Source: an uncultured Eubacterium sp. (lineage in GTDB: Bacteria > Bacillota > Clostridia > Lachnospirales > Lachnospiraceae). From it: a stretch of DNA of 64,000 bases. The translations under genes were made by a program, and so were the position numbers. The notes under the pieces are model-generated. The model was not told the origin of the DNA and did no database searches. It saw only the letters and a list, made by a program, of their open reading frames with translations. The stretch is from contig CAJTMV010000018.1 of assembly GCA_910577225.1 (NCBI GenBank), positions 10,899-74,898 on the forward strand, in the 5' to 3' direction. Shown piece by piece: positions 1 through 8,278 of this stretch (within the stretch, counting starts at the first letter, position 1; each line of letters starts with the position of its first letter).

Positions 1-1104
1 AAGTTTAACTTCTCCATTAAAACTATTTTCTACATTTATATAGAGCACACTTTGTTTTAATTTTATATGTATTTTTAGATATTTCCGTTCCGTTTTTATC
101 GCTGCTTCCATTGCATTTTCTAACAAATTCCCCAATACGACATTAAATAAATAATTATGAACTTCTAATCCTTCAGGTATAGATATACTTACATCTACTT
201 CTTTCAGTCTCTTCTTTGCTGTCTGGAGCAAATAGTTTAGTGTTCCATCTATTTCCTTGTTGCCGGACGAAACATATTCTTCTGCATTTAGCATATGCTT
301 TTCCATATCTTCTATATAATGAATCAGCCGCATATTTTCATTATTATTTGCCAGATATTTTAACTCACTCAGATGATGTCTCATGTCATGCCGCAATTCT
401 CTGATCTTTTGATATGAATCCTTCATGATATTCAGCTGATTTTCGTAAATACCCATCCGATAATAAAATTCTTCCTTTTCCAATTTTTGTTTATAGTAAT
501 CTTGTATTGCACCATAGAGATAAAAAATTACCAGATTTATTATCAGCATTCCTGTTATCGCTATTTCAATATTATTCGCATGCAATGCTGCCGAATTCAA
601 TAAAACCAAAATGATTATAATACTAATCACAGGAACACTCATTAAGGCACTCCATAAAGAAAATCCTATCTGAAATTCCTTGTTTTTTACTGCTTTCGTT
701 TTTTCCAATATAACAACAAATAAAAGCATTCCTATACTGGCAATACATTCATTCACTGATTCCAATATATGATCGCTGCCTACATCCGTTGTTATAATCG
801 CAAATACAAGACTCTCTATTACAACATTCACAGAATATATACTGAAAACAATCAAAATATTCTTTTTAAAAGTTCCTTGGTAAATCGACACTATCAGAAC
901 AAGTCCTGTCAAATTCGTCATAATATTAACATAAGTATTCTGCAGTATATAATAACCGCCACTTGTTAAAACAACAAACAGTATATATACTCCATTCTTA
1001 AGAACCTTATTCTCCACTTTAGGAAAATATAGTAAATGGATAAATCTATAAATTGCATATGTTCTCAAAATATTGGCAATTACACCTAAAACTATCTTTT
1101 CCAT
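1..1104 (-). CDS. GHKL sensor histidine kinase, AgrC-like (partial, C-terminus beyond window)
   Basis: Membrane sensor kinase of the quorum/peptide-sensing type. Translating the minus strand from the ATG at 1104 gives about 368 residues: several hydrophobic segments in the first ~190, then a coiled linker, the phosphoacceptor motif LRHDMRHHL near residue 237 and the N-box NVVLGNLLENAMEA near residue 318. The reading frame runs off the window before the glycine-rich ATP-lid motifs, so the end is missing because of the window edge, not a visible mutation. The gene starts 9 bp after the LytTR regulator stop, so the two form an operon with the regulator first. The HDxRHH form of the H-box is typical of AgrC/ComD/VirS kinases. 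The ligand is not known; no AgrB/AgrD-like peptide gene is visible here. Confidence 0.85.
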   Translation of the reverse strand, partial: MEKIVLGVIANILRTYAIYRFIHLLYFPKVENKVLKNGVYILFVVLTSGGYYILQNTYVNIMTNLTGLVLIVSIYQGTFKKNILIVFSIYSVNVVIESLVFAIITTDVGSDHILESVNECIASIGMLLFVVILEKTKAVKNKEFQIGFSLWSALMSVPVISIIIILVLLNSAALHANNIEIAITGMLIINLVIFYLYGAIQDYYKQKLEKEEFYYRMGIYENQLNIMKDSYQKIRELRHDMRHHLSELKYLANNNENMRLIHYIEDMEKHMLNAEEYVSSGNKEIDGTLNYLLQTAKKRLKEVDVSISIPEGLEVHNYLFNVVLGNLLENAMEAAIKTERKYLKIHIKLKQSVLYINVENSFNGEVKL

Positions 1105-1113
1105 ATTTCCCCC

Positions 1114-1830
1114 CTACTGCATTTCATGCTGTATCAACGCAATTTTAACATTCTTTCTATTTACCTTCGATATGCTCAATATATCACCATTTATCATTCG
1201 CACCCAGTCATTACTATATTCAGATACATAATCATAATTTATGAGATATGACTTATGTATCTGCAGGAAAACCGAATCAGGCACTTTATTGGCTACTTCA
1301 GACAATTTGCCATTAAAAACTTTCTCATCTCCAGAACACATCATGATATGTATTTTTTTATTATCACTTTTAAAATATGCTATCTGTTGTAACGCTATTT
1401 TCTGTACTATTCCACCAATTTGGAACTCAAAGTTCTTACTTTTAATCCCATTTCTGGTCATAACAATATCCAATACTCTCTCTATCTTTTCATAAGATAG
1501 TGGTTTAATGATAAAGTCCAGAGGACGGCATTGAAACAGTTCCAGCGCATAGCTTGTTTTAGATGAAATATAAATTATATCTGTAACCTCATCTTTTAAA
1601 ACATTTCTCAAATACCCTCCCACCTGAACTCCATTAATCTGCGGCAGCTCAATATCCAGGAAAATCAGATTTATATTTTCATGATTTTTTAAATATTGAC
1701 ATAGGGTTTCACCTGTATAAAAAATTTCTATTTCTCCAGATATATAACGTTTTTTCATGTACTTTTCAATAAAACCCTCTAATTGATTGCAAATTCCAAT
1801 TTCGTCATCACATATACCGATTCTGTACAT
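1114..1830 (-). CDS. LytTR-family response regulator
   Basis: DNA-binding partner of the adjacent AgrC-like kinase. The receiver domain occupies about residues 1-120, with the acidic pair DDE at 8-10 and the phosphoacceptor in IFLDIELPQ (D59). A LytTR DNA-binding domain follows from about 140 to the end. I chose the ATG at 1830 because it is preceded by GGAGGGAAAAGAAAG; an in-frame ATG 30 bases upstream would place the ribosome site inside the gene. LytTR proteins usually bind paired 9-bp direct repeats upstream of targets. I did not find a convincing pair in the 190 bases upstream, so the regulon is open. Confidence 0.9.
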   Translation of the reverse strand: MYRIGICDDEIGICNQLEGFIEKYMKKRYISGEIEIFYTGETLCQYLKNHENINLIFLDIELPQINGVQVGGYLRNVLKDEVTDIIYISSKTSYALELFQCRPLDFIIKPLSYEKIERVLDIVMTRNGIKSKNFEFQIGGIVQKIALQQIAYFKSDNKKIHIMMCSGDEKVFNGKLSEVANKVPDSVFLQIHKSYLINYDYVSEYSNDWVRMINGDILSISKVNRKNVKIALIQHEMQ

Positions 1831-1972
1831 CTTTCTTTTCCCTCCACTAACAGATTTCAAAATTATTTACCACTATAATACCATATAAAAACACAAAGAC
1901 AGTGTTTTTTACTCCATACGCTCTCCCACTGGATATCAGAAACTGCCTTTACACATAATTGGATTTGTAAAA

Positions 1973-2030
1973 GCGGTTATGATAATTGAACTTACCAGCT
2001 TTTACTGATAAATTCAGTTATCATAACCGC
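1973..2030 (-). terminator. Rho-independent terminator overlapping the end of the 2021-2461 gene
   Basis: Arms 1973-1990 and 2013-2030 are complementary at 17 of 18 positions. On the minus strand the stem is followed by CTTTTACA. The gene's last two codons and stop lie within the upstream arm. The long stem and short T-run fit a terminator, though an attenuator is possible. Confidence 0.6.
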
Positions 2031-2461
2031 GTATAAATATCTTCCGCTACAATACAAATTTTCTCATGAGTAACCGTATAACAAAACACCTTGCCATCTT
2101 TTATAAACGCAGGATCTTCAAGCGTTATTCCCAAATCAGAATCTTCCTGCGTATAATCAAAAATCCCCTTTCTTTCTTTCAAAAACTGCCAGACAAAATA
2201 ATCCTTGTTTAAAAGAACCAAATGATGTTTCACATTTTCAGGGTCAGAAGCAGCTCTTGCAAACCCATAGTCGAGAACGCTATCTGCCATCTCACCCCAT
2301 ATGCTACTGTTAAATTCATCGATATTATCTAAAAAAGGATTGATCTGAAAACATACAGAGTCTGCATAACGTAAAATTAACTGTATAAATTTCAGATAAT
2401 CCTTTTTATTTTTAGGAATATATCCAATAAAACTATCTGTTCTCACTTCCAAATCTTTCAT
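2021..2461 (-). CDS. Conserved-looking hypothetical protein (146 aa)
   Basis: I do not recognise the family. The ATG at 2461 is chosen because codon composition and a GGCGG-like site precede it; a longer frame begins at 2521 but adds a basic stretch that reads like leader sequence. The protein is soluble and acidic, without signal peptide or membrane segment. It has a hydrophobic helix-rich first half (YLKFIQLILRYADSVCFQI) and a C-terminal half with alternating strands ending in FCYTVTHEKICIVAEDIY. Size and composition resemble small immunity or SUKH-like proteins, but no diagnostic motif supports that. It stands alone between two terminators. Confidence 0.55.
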   Translation of the reverse strand: MKDLEVRTDSFIGYIPKNKKDYLKFIQLILRYADSVCFQINPFLDNIDEFNSSIWGEMADSVLDYGFARAASDPENVKHHLVLLNKDYFVWQFLKERKGIFDYTQEDSDLGITLEDPAFIKDGKVFCYTVTHEKICIVAEDIYTRL

Positions 2462-2539
2462 AAATGTACCGCCATCTTTCTCGTAGCATCGTCTGGCCTG
2501 CCACCTGATTTTTCTACTCAAATCTTTTATTAAAATAAA

Positions 2540-2573
2540 ACGGCTATCTCCTACGGCGAATAGGCGATAGCCA
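2540..2573 (-). terminator. Terminator of the RpiR-type regulator gene
   Basis: GGCTATC and GATAGCC arms (2542-2572) extend to a 12-bp stem with one mismatch and a 7-nt loop. On the minus strand it is followed by GTTTTATTTTAAT, a good U-tract, about 35 bp after the stop codon. Confidence 0.8.
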
Positions 2574-2607
2574 ATATTTGCTTTCCCACTGACATCAACC
2601 GCACCTG

Positions 2608-3450
2608 CTATTCATCCTCCATCCGGCTTTTCTGCGCAAATGGCGCAATCTTTTGAAACATCTCCCGCGACTTTGCATCTTCATTTAAGAAATTCAAAAA
2701 TATCACGTCAAAAAGCATCAAAATAAATATTTCCCGCGTAATCGTATCATTGTTTTCCAGCGAACTCGTTTTCGGTATCAGAAACACAATATCTGCATAC
2801 GCAGAACAAATGGATTTCTCATAGTTGGAGATGAGCGCAATAAAACTATCGTTTTGAATAATCTCCCCAAGCGCCTCCGCGAGTGAATGTCTGTTTCCGG
2901 AAAATGTAATAATGATAAACAGCTCTTCATGCGTGGCAAGGCTGGCACGGAACTTTAAAGCGTCTCTCGTCGTAATCGCCTGTACGTCCATACCCAGCAG
3001 CGTAAATTTATTGATCGCAAGCTCGGCAACATTGCGATTCTGATCCAGCCCTACGATGTAAATGCGTTTTGCCTTGAGCATCTGTTTTCTCAGGATATCG
3101 ATATGATCCGGCTTTACCATTTTAAAAAGCGCCTCTGTTAAAATACTATAGTCCTGCATTAAGGAAGTATACGCATTGTGGCTGATGATAGCGCTCTCTT
3201 TGTCAAGCTCATTCTGTAGTGTATATTTTAGTTCGCTGAGACCGGAAAATCCTACTTTTTGTGCAAATCTCACAATACTGGCGTCTGAGATATTAATTTT
3301 TGCAGCCAGATTTTGGGCGCTTCCAGCAAGAAATTCCTGCGGCGAATTTTTCATAAACTGGACAATTTTCCAGTCGGTTTTCGTAAACTGATTTGACATA
3401 CCGTCGATGCGGGACATCAGTGAAAATAAGCCTTTTTTTTCATTTTTCAT
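2608..3450 (-). CDS. MurR/RpiR-family transcriptional regulator (HTH + SIS)
   Basis: Sugar-phosphate-responsive repressor or activator. Residues ~12-90 form the RpiR N-terminal HTH domain (TKTDWKIVQFM, then INISDASIVRFAQKVGFSG). Residues ~125-260 form a SIS phosphosugar-binding domain (KRIYIVGLDQNRNVAELA; LFIIITFSGNRHSL). The start ATG follows TTTGGAGAATAAACT. The gene is divergent from the PTS and glucosaminate-type operon beginning at 3689. Three copies of a 14-bp operator in the shared promoter region (3537-3630) make it the obvious controller of both its own promoter and the operon. The effector is presumably the phosphorylated amino-sugar acid that the operon handles; that is inference. 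In enteric bacteria the comparable dga genes are controlled by a LevR-like sigma-54 activator, so this wiring differs. Confidence 0.9.
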   Translation of the reverse strand: MKNEKKGLFSLMSRIDGMSNQFTKTDWKIVQFMKNSPQEFLAGSAQNLAAKINISDASIVRFAQKVGFSGLSELKYTLQNELDKESAIISHNAYTSLMQDYSILTEALFKMVKPDHIDILRKQMLKAKRIYIVGLDQNRNVAELAINKFTLLGMDVQAITTRDALKFRASLATHEELFIIITFSGNRHSLAEALGEIIQNDSFIALISNYEKSICSAYADIVFLIPKTSSLENNDTITREIFILMLFDVIFLNFLNEDAKSREMFQKIAPFAQKSRMEDE

Positions 3451-3500
3451 AGTTTATTCTCCAAAAAAGATGAATATGATGCGGATGATAGTTACTTTAT

Positions 3501-3529
3501 ATAATAACAATAGAAATCTCATATGGCAA
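3501..3529 (-). promoter_or_regulatory. SigA-type promoter of the rpiR-like gene
   Basis: On the minus strand: TTGCCA (3529-3524), 17-bp spacer, TATTAT (3506-3501), about 50 bases before the start codon. The paired operators at 3537-3568 lie just upstream. Confidence 0.6.
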
Positions 3530-3536
3530 GTATAAA

Positions 3537-3568
3537 TGTAATCTGCTACAAAAATGTAGTAAATTACA
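3537..3568. promoter_or_regulatory. Inverted pair of 14-bp operators for the RpiR-type regulator
   Basis: TGTAATCTGCTACA (3537-3550) and its inverted relative TGTAGTAAATTACA (3555-3568) are separated by AAAA. A third copy lies at 3617-3630. The consensus is TGTAATNTNCTACA. Occurrence only around the divergent promoters supports a regulator-binding role. Confidence 0.65.
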
Positions 3569-3603
3569 TAATTTTGTCAAAATGACGAAATTAAAAGTCA
3601 ATA

Positions 3604-3632
3604 TTGAAATTTTAAGTGTAATATGCTACATT
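3604..3632 (+). promoter_or_regulatory. Promoter of the PTS/dga-like operon with overlapping operator
   Basis: TTGAAA (3604-3609), 17-bp spacer, TACATT (3627-3632). Operator copy TGTAATATGCTACA (3617-3630) covers the spacer and most of the -10 box, the geometry expected for repression. No -24/-12 sigma-54 element is visible. Confidence 0.65.
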
Positions 3633-3688
3633 TTATTTAAAAGAAATGGCCGTTTCTAAATAGTTTTTTACAGGAGAGGAGGAGAGTT

Positions 3689-4105
3689 ATGGAAACAAAA
3701 CCGCAAATTCTGCTGCTGACACATGGCGGCTGGGGAATGTCGCTTGTGCAGGGTGTCCGGATGATTCTGGGCAGCGTCGATTTTGTAAAAGAAGTCGCTC
3801 TTTTACCAGAAATGACACTGCCTGAGTACATGGGCCTTGTAAAGGCCGAAGTAGAAACCCTTCCGGAAGGTTCCCTGATTATGACGGATGTGTTTGGAGG
3901 CACCACGACAAACATAGCAGCAAAACTGGGAAGAGAGTATGGCATCAAAGTGTATTCCGGATTAAACGCACCGATGCTGCTCGCAGCATGTTCGGACATT
4001 TCCTTTGAGGGAACCCTGAACCAGGAAGACGTACTTGAAGCAGGGCAGACCGCAGTAAAAGATGTCGTAGAAGAAATATTAAACGCAATGAAAAAGGAGA
4101 ATTGA
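3689..4105 (+). CDS. dgaA: PTS mannose/fructose-family EIIA component (DgaA-like)
   Basis: Cytoplasmic phosphocarrier that takes phosphate from HPr and passes it to EIIB. 138 residues, the usual size of a free-standing EIIA-Man domain. LLLTHGGWGMSL near residue 10 holds the candidate phosphohistidine, and SLIMTDVFGGTTTNIA near residue 60 is the family signature. GGAGAGGAGGAGAG precedes the ATG. It is the first gene of a six-gene run with 1-18 bp gaps and one 77-bp gap. The symbol follows the gene order of the glucosaminate operon and is less certain than the family. Confidence 0.88.
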   Translation: METKPQILLLTHGGWGMSLVQGVRMILGSVDFVKEVALLPEMTLPEYMGLVKAEVETLPEGSLIMTDVFGGTTTNIAAKLGREYGIKVYSGLNAPMLLAACSDISFEGTLNQEDVLEAGQTAVKDVVEEILNAMKKEN

Positions 4106-4106
4106 T

Positions 4107-4598
4107 ATGGCAGAGATCGTATTATGCAGAATTGACAGTCGTCTGATTCATGGACAGGTAATGACCAAGTGGGTGAACCAGTCTCAGGCAAATAAAATTG
4201 TAGTGGTAAGCGATGAACTCGCGAATGATGAATTTATGCTGGAAATTTATCTTCTTTCCGCACCGGCAGGCGTTAAGATCGAATGTTATGGAATCGAAGA
4301 TACGATTAAGCACTGGAACGAAGACCAGTTTGAATCTGGTAAAGTATTGCTGCTTCTGCCAGATTTAAAATCTATGAAGCAGGTTTATGACGGCGGCATT
4401 CAGGTATCCCAGATACAGGTCGGCGGACTTGGAGGCGCTCCAAACCGTAAAGTCGTATTCCAAAATATTACGCTGGACGATCCGGACACAGAGATTTTGG
4501 AAGAGTTAAATGGCAAAGGAGTAAGTATTATTTTCCAGACAATCCCGGAGGATTCTCCGATGAAATTTGATGAAATACTGAAACGTTACCGTTCATAA
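4107..4598 (+). CDS. dgaB: PTS mannose/fructose-family EIIB component (DgaB-like)
   Basis: Cytoplasmic EIIB that phosphorylates the incoming sugar. The motif CRIDSRLIHGQV at the N-terminus contains the active-site histidine (H15). 163 residues is normal for the family. The start is one base after the EIIA stop, with AAAAAGGAGAATTG as ribosome site, so translation is probably coupled. The substrate cannot be read from EIIB. It is inferred from the two catabolic genes downstream. Confidence 0.9.
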   Translation: MAEIVLCRIDSRLIHGQVMTKWVNQSQANKIVVVSDELANDEFMLEIYLLSAPAGVKIECYGIEDTIKHWNEDQFESGKVLLLLPDLKSMKQVYDGGIQVSQIQVGGLGGAPNRKVVFQNITLDDPDTEILEELNGKGVSIIFQTIPEDSPMKFDEILKRYRS

Positions 4599-4616
4599 GA
4601 AAAAGGAGAATAAAAT

Positions 4617-5366
4617 ATGAGTGTTTTAGGTGTAGCTATATTTATGGGCTGTTACTACTGGTTCTGCAGACTTCGTCTCGGTTATACACTTTCATCCGCA
4701 TTGCTGCAGCCTGTTACCATCGCAGTTTTCGTAGGACTGATTACCGGCGATATGTCAAACGCCATGAAAATCGGAGCCGGCCTGCAGCTCGTATATCTTG
4801 GAGTAACCTCTACTCCCGGCGGAAATGTTCCGAGTGATCCGGCACTGGCCGGATGTATCGCAATTCCTCTCGGAGTTGCCGCTGGTATGAATCCTGAGAC
4901 GGCAATCGCACTGGCGATACCGTTCGGCGTGATCGGCGTATTTGTAGACCAGCTGCGCAGAACCACAAATGCGATCTGGGTACATATGGCAGATAAATAT
5001 GCAGAAAAGGCAGATACAAAAGGAATTATGCGCGCAGCATTTTTATACCCGGCAATCGCAGGATTTGTCATCCGTTTTCCAATCGTATTTATCATCGATT
5101 ATTTTGGCGTCTCTGTAGCGCAGAAACTGATCGATATCTTACCTGCATGGCTGTCTCATTCTTTCGAAATTATGGGAGGTATTCTTCCGGCGCTTGGATT
5201 TGCCATTACATTAACGGTTATCGGAAAGAAGACGCTGATTCCGTTTTTTATCGCAGGCTTCTTCGCCGTTATGTATCTTGAACTGGATACCATGGCGGTT
5301 GCAATTTTTGCGACCTGTGTAGCATTATTAATGAATTTGTTCCGATTGAAAGAGGAGGCGGTTTAA
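4617..5366 (+). CDS. dgaC: PTS mannose/fructose/sorbose-family EIIC membrane component (DgaC-like)
   Basis: Integral-membrane sugar-translocating subunit. 249 residues with about six to seven hydrophobic segments (for example ALLQPVTIAVFVGLITGD and ALAGCIAIPLGVAAG). The conserved G-x-L-x-Y-x-G-x-T-S-x-PGG segment is present near residues 54-68 (GLQLVYLGVTSTPGG). Start at ATG after AAAAAGGAGAATAAAAT. Followed after 1 bp by EIID, with which it forms the transmembrane complex. Confidence 0.9.
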   Translation: MSVLGVAIFMGCYYWFCRLRLGYTLSSALLQPVTIAVFVGLITGDMSNAMKIGAGLQLVYLGVTSTPGGNVPSDPALAGCIAIPLGVAAGMNPETAIALAIPFGVIGVFVDQLRRTTNAIWVHMADKYAEKADTKGIMRAAFLYPAIAGFVIRFPIVFIIDYFGVSVAQKLIDILPAWLSHSFEIMGGILPALGFAITLTVIGKKTLIPFFIAGFFAVMYLELDTMAVAIFATCVALLMNLFRLKEEAV

Positions 5367-5367
5367 A

Positions 5368-6219
5368 ATGGGCGAACAAAATACAACTGGAACTGCACAG
5401 CCTGAAGCTGTCAGAAAGCTGTCAAAAAAAGATATTACCAAATCCATGTGGATTTACTATGCGGGCGCAGAGCTTTCAAACTCTTATGAAAGACTGCAAA
5501 GTCTGGTATTCTGCGCATCCATGACTCCGATCCTTAAAAAATTATATTCTACCGATGAAGAATTAAGCGAAGCACTGAAACGGCATCTGGTATTTTTCAA
5601 TACAGAAGGAATCCTTGGCGCGATTATTCAGGGTATTGTAATCTCTATGGAAGAGCAGAAATCAAACGGGGAAAATATTACAGACGACGCCATCACAGGT
5701 ATTAAAACCGGCCTTATGGGACCTGTTGCCGGTATGGGCGACGCGATCATATGGGCTGCGGTTATGCCGATCATTTTCTCGATATTTCTTCCGTTTGCCT
5801 CAAATGGTTCCGCTCTCGGGGGAATTATGCCGCTGATCTTATATCCGCTGCTCACGGTACTTATTTCCTATTATCTGATCCATAACGGATACAAATTAGG
5901 AAAAAAATCCATTGTATCGCTATTGCACGGCGGTAAAATGAAAAATATTATTTTCACTGCCAACGTCATCGGTCTTACGATGATGGGCGCGTTATCCGCC
6001 AGTTATGTATCGTTATCCACACCGCTTGAATTTAGTTTCTCCGGCGGAAGTACGATTATCATTCAGGATGTATTGAATCTGATCGCTCCGGGACTTCTCC
6101 CGCTGGCTGCAGTATTTATTATCTATGCTTACCTGAAAAAGAAAGGTCCGCATTATACGAAAATCCTGTTTACCGTAGTGATCGTTTCTATTATCGCTTC
6201 GTTACTTGGAGTATTATAA
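5368..6219 (+). CDS. dgaD: PTS mannose/fructose/sorbose-family EIID membrane component (DgaD-like)
   Basis: Second membrane subunit of the transporter. 283 residues: a polar N-terminal region carrying the family segments (AELSNSYERLQSL, LVFFNTEGILGAIIQGI), the GLMGPVAGMGDAIIWA stretch near residue 112, and hydrophobic C-terminal segments. It begins one base after the EIIC stop with GAGGAGGCGG upstream. A perfect 11-bp hairpin separates it from the enzyme genes. Confidence 0.9.
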   Translation: MGEQNTTGTAQPEAVRKLSKKDITKSMWIYYAGAELSNSYERLQSLVFCASMTPILKKLYSTDEELSEALKRHLVFFNTEGILGAIIQGIVISMEEQKSNGENITDDAITGIKTGLMGPVAGMGDAIIWAAVMPIIFSIFLPFASNGSALGGIMPLILYPLLTVLISYYLIHNGYKLGKKSIVSLLHGGKMKNIIFTANVIGLTMMGALSASYVSLSTPLEFSFSGGSTIIIQDVLNLIAPGLLPLAAVFIIYAYLKKKGPHYTKILFTVVIVSIIASLLGVL

Positions 6220-6247
6220 GAACCTGAAATTTTATAACAGCAAACAT

Positions 6248-6279
6248 ACGAGTCAGGGAAAATTATCCCCCTGACTCGT
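6248..6279 (+). terminator. Intra-operon hairpin between EIID and the PLP enzyme
   Basis: Perfect 11-bp inverted repeat ACGAGTCAGGG (6248-6258) / CCCTGACTCGT (6269-6279), 10-nt loop, followed only by TTTAGG. The weak U-tract suggests partial termination or mRNA processing and stabilisation rather than full termination. The next ribosome site starts immediately after it. Confidence 0.5.
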
Positions 6280-6296
6280 TTAGGAGAGAACGAATT

Positions 6297-7415
6297 ATGG
6301 AAAATATTTATAGTAAAAACGGCCTGCAGGCAGTGATCAACGCGTCCGGACGTATGACAAAGCTGGGCGTTTCCACGATTTCAGAAGGCGTTGGAAAAAC
6401 ACTTGTAGAAGCAGCCGGAAATTACATACTGATCGACAGTCTGTACGAATTTACCGGAAAAAAGATCGCCGAAATGACCGGATGCGCAGATGCATGCGTC
6501 ACATCCAGCGCGTCAGCCGGAATTGCCCTTTCCGTTGCGTCTTTGATTTGTAAAAATAATATCACAATGGTACATCATCTGTTCGACGTTCTTCCAAAAA
6601 TCGATAAACGAGAAGTCATTCTTTTAAAAGGACATAATGTAGATTTTGGCGCGCCGATTGCGGAGATGATTCAGCTTGGCGGCGGAACCGTCGTAGAAGC
6701 AGGCTATGCAAACGGTTCCAGGTTATCCGATATTCAGGATGCTGTGAATGAACGTACGCTTGCAATTCTTTTCGTGAAATCTCATCACTGTGTGCAAAAA
6801 GATATGGTCGATGTCAAAGACGTGATCGCACTCGCCAATACGATGGGCGTTCCGTGTATTGTAGATGCAGCCGCAGAAGAAGATTTAAGCCGTTATTCGC
6901 AAATGGGTGCGGATATGGTCTGCTACAGCGGCGCAAAAGCAATCGAAGGGCCGACCAGCGGGTTTGTCGCATGTAAAACAACAGAGCTTGCATCCAATAT
7001 GCGTCTGCAGTACAAAGGCATCGGACGGGCCATGAAAATCGGAAAAGAAGGAACCATGGGTCTTCTGCAGGCAATCAGCGAATACCTTGCCGGCGAACAT
7101 GTCAGTGTCGTTACGAAGGCTGATCTGGAGCAGTTTGCCGGTAAAATCAACGAAATCGAAGGCTGCAGCGCCGTACTCGTTCAGGACGAAGCCGGTCGTG
7201 AAATCTATCGGGCAAAAATCAGCTTTGATCCTGCTGTCTATGGTTTCTCGGCAAAAGAAATGATTGAAAAGCTCCAGGAAGGAACGGTTGCGATATATAC
7301 GAGAGATTATCAGGCAAATATCGGTTCGCTCGCCATCGATCCGCGTCCGCTTAAAAATCTGGACGAACTGGATTATATATACAAACGTATTGTTGAAATC
7401 AGAAAGGAGAACTAA
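6297..7415 (+). CDS. dgaE: SelA-like PLP enzyme, D-glucosaminate-6-phosphate ammonia-lyase type (DgaE)
   Basis: PLP-dependent enzyme expected to convert D-glucosaminate 6-phosphate to 2-keto-3-deoxygluconate 6-phosphate plus ammonia. 372 residues, fold-type I. The N-terminal segment VINASGRMTKLG is typical of this SelA-related family. CVTSSASAGIAL near residue 64 is the phosphate-binding stretch. The schiff-base lysine is K214 in YSGAKAIEGPTSG. It sits immediately before a KDGP aldolase, exactly the pairing needed for glucosaminate catabolism. Related SelA-like enzymes act on other amino-sugar acids, so the precise substrate is inferred. Start: ATG after TTTAGGAGAGAACGAATT. Confidence 0.85.
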   Translation: MENIYSKNGLQAVINASGRMTKLGVSTISEGVGKTLVEAAGNYILIDSLYEFTGKKIAEMTGCADACVTSSASAGIALSVASLICKNNITMVHHLFDVLPKIDKREVILLKGHNVDFGAPIAEMIQLGGGTVVEAGYANGSRLSDIQDAVNERTLAILFVKSHHCVQKDMVDVKDVIALANTMGVPCIVDAAAEEDLSRYSQMGADMVCYSGAKAIEGPTSGFVACKTTELASNMRLQYKGIGRAMKIGKEGTMGLLQAISEYLAGEHVSVVTKADLEQFAGKINEIEGCSAVLVQDEAGREIYRAKISFDPAVYGFSAKEMIEKLQEGTVAIYTRDYQANIGSLAIDPRPLKNLDELDYIYKRIVEIRKEN

Positions 7416-7418
7416 AAA

Positions 7419-8156
7419 GTGGAAGGACTAAAGTTTTATAACGACAGAGTATGCTTAAACTGTCTGACCGGCTCCGTAGAAAATGCCGTCGCACTGTATG
7501 AAGCCGCGGAAGGTCACGTCGCATTGGGACTTTTATCTGCTAATTATCCGGATGTGCAAAGTGCAGTCAAAGATATGATCCAGTATCAGAAAAGGGTCGA
7601 CAACAGCATTTCTGTCGGACTCGGCGCCGGAAATCCGGGGCAATGGAAAGCAGTTGCAGAAATCTCCAGTATCATTAAACCAAAACATATTAACCAGGCA
7701 TTCACTGCCGGCGGCTATACGAGAGCTCTGACCGGAGAGGGTCCGTTTATGAATTCCATGGTCGCTCCATGCGGAAAGCCAGGTTATGTGAAAATATCTA
7801 CCGGATATCTTGCAAAAGACGAAAAACCAGCCATCGTACCGGTTGCAACCGCGATCGCAATGGCAAAAGAAGAAGGAGCCGACTCTTTGAAATATTTCCC
7901 AATGGGCGGTTTAAAATGTCGGGAAGAATACGAGGCCGTAGCAAAAGCATGCGCAGAGCATGCGTTCAATCTGGAGCCGACTGGCGGTATCGATCTGGAT
8001 AATTTCAAAGAAATTTTGTCCATTGCCGTTCATGCAGGCGTGAAAAAAGTAATCCCACACGTATATTCTTCTATTATCGACAAAGAAACCGGTTTAACGA
8101 ATGTAGAAGACGTAAAGACGCTTTATGCAATCATCAAAGAAGTTGTTGCATCCTGA
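7419..8156 (+). CDS. dgaF: 2-keto-3-deoxy-6-phosphogluconate aldolase, DgaF family
   Basis: Cleaves KDPG to pyruvate and glyceraldehyde-3-phosphate, completing the pathway started by the upstream enzyme. 245 residues with TIM-barrel-like repeats: NYPDVQSAV, SVGLGAGNPGQW, YFPMGGLKCREEY and LEPTGGIDLDNF, the last two being the substrate-phosphate and product loops of this KDGP family. The start is GTG at 7419 with AGAAAGGAGAACTAAAAA upstream, 3 bp after the previous stop. It is the last gene of the operon and is followed by a long hairpin. Confidence 0.88.
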   Translation: MEGLKFYNDRVCLNCLTGSVENAVALYEAAEGHVALGLLSANYPDVQSAVKDMIQYQKRVDNSISVGLGAGNPGQWKAVAEISSIIKPKHINQAFTAGGYTRALTGEGPFMNSMVAPCGKPGYVKISTGYLAKDEKPAIVPVATAIAMAKEEGADSLKYFPMGGLKCREEYEAVAKACAEHAFNLEPTGGIDLDNFKEILSIAVHAGVKKVIPHVYSSIIDKETGLTNVEDVKTLYAIIKEVVAS

Positions 8157-8191
8157 CTATTAACTTAAAGTAAATCTTACCCCCACTTCAC

Positions 8192-8239
8192 AGAAAAGGA
8201 AGAAAGTGTAACATCGCCAGCTCACTTTCTTCCTTTTCT
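8192..8239. terminator. Bidirectional terminator between the dga-like operon and the ABC permease gene
   Basis: Perfect 17-bp inverted repeat, arms 8192-8208 and 8223-8239, 14-nt loop. One arm is purine-rich and the other is pyrimidine-rich with its own T-runs. It lies between convergent genes. Confidence 0.75.
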
Positions 8240-8278
8240 ATTCCTTATCTGTCTCTGCTCAGACTATCATGCACGCTT

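Noticed and set aside
3637..4191. 184-codon minus-strand frame opposite the EIIA gene
   Set aside because: Shadow of the well-supported EIIA/EIIB genes.
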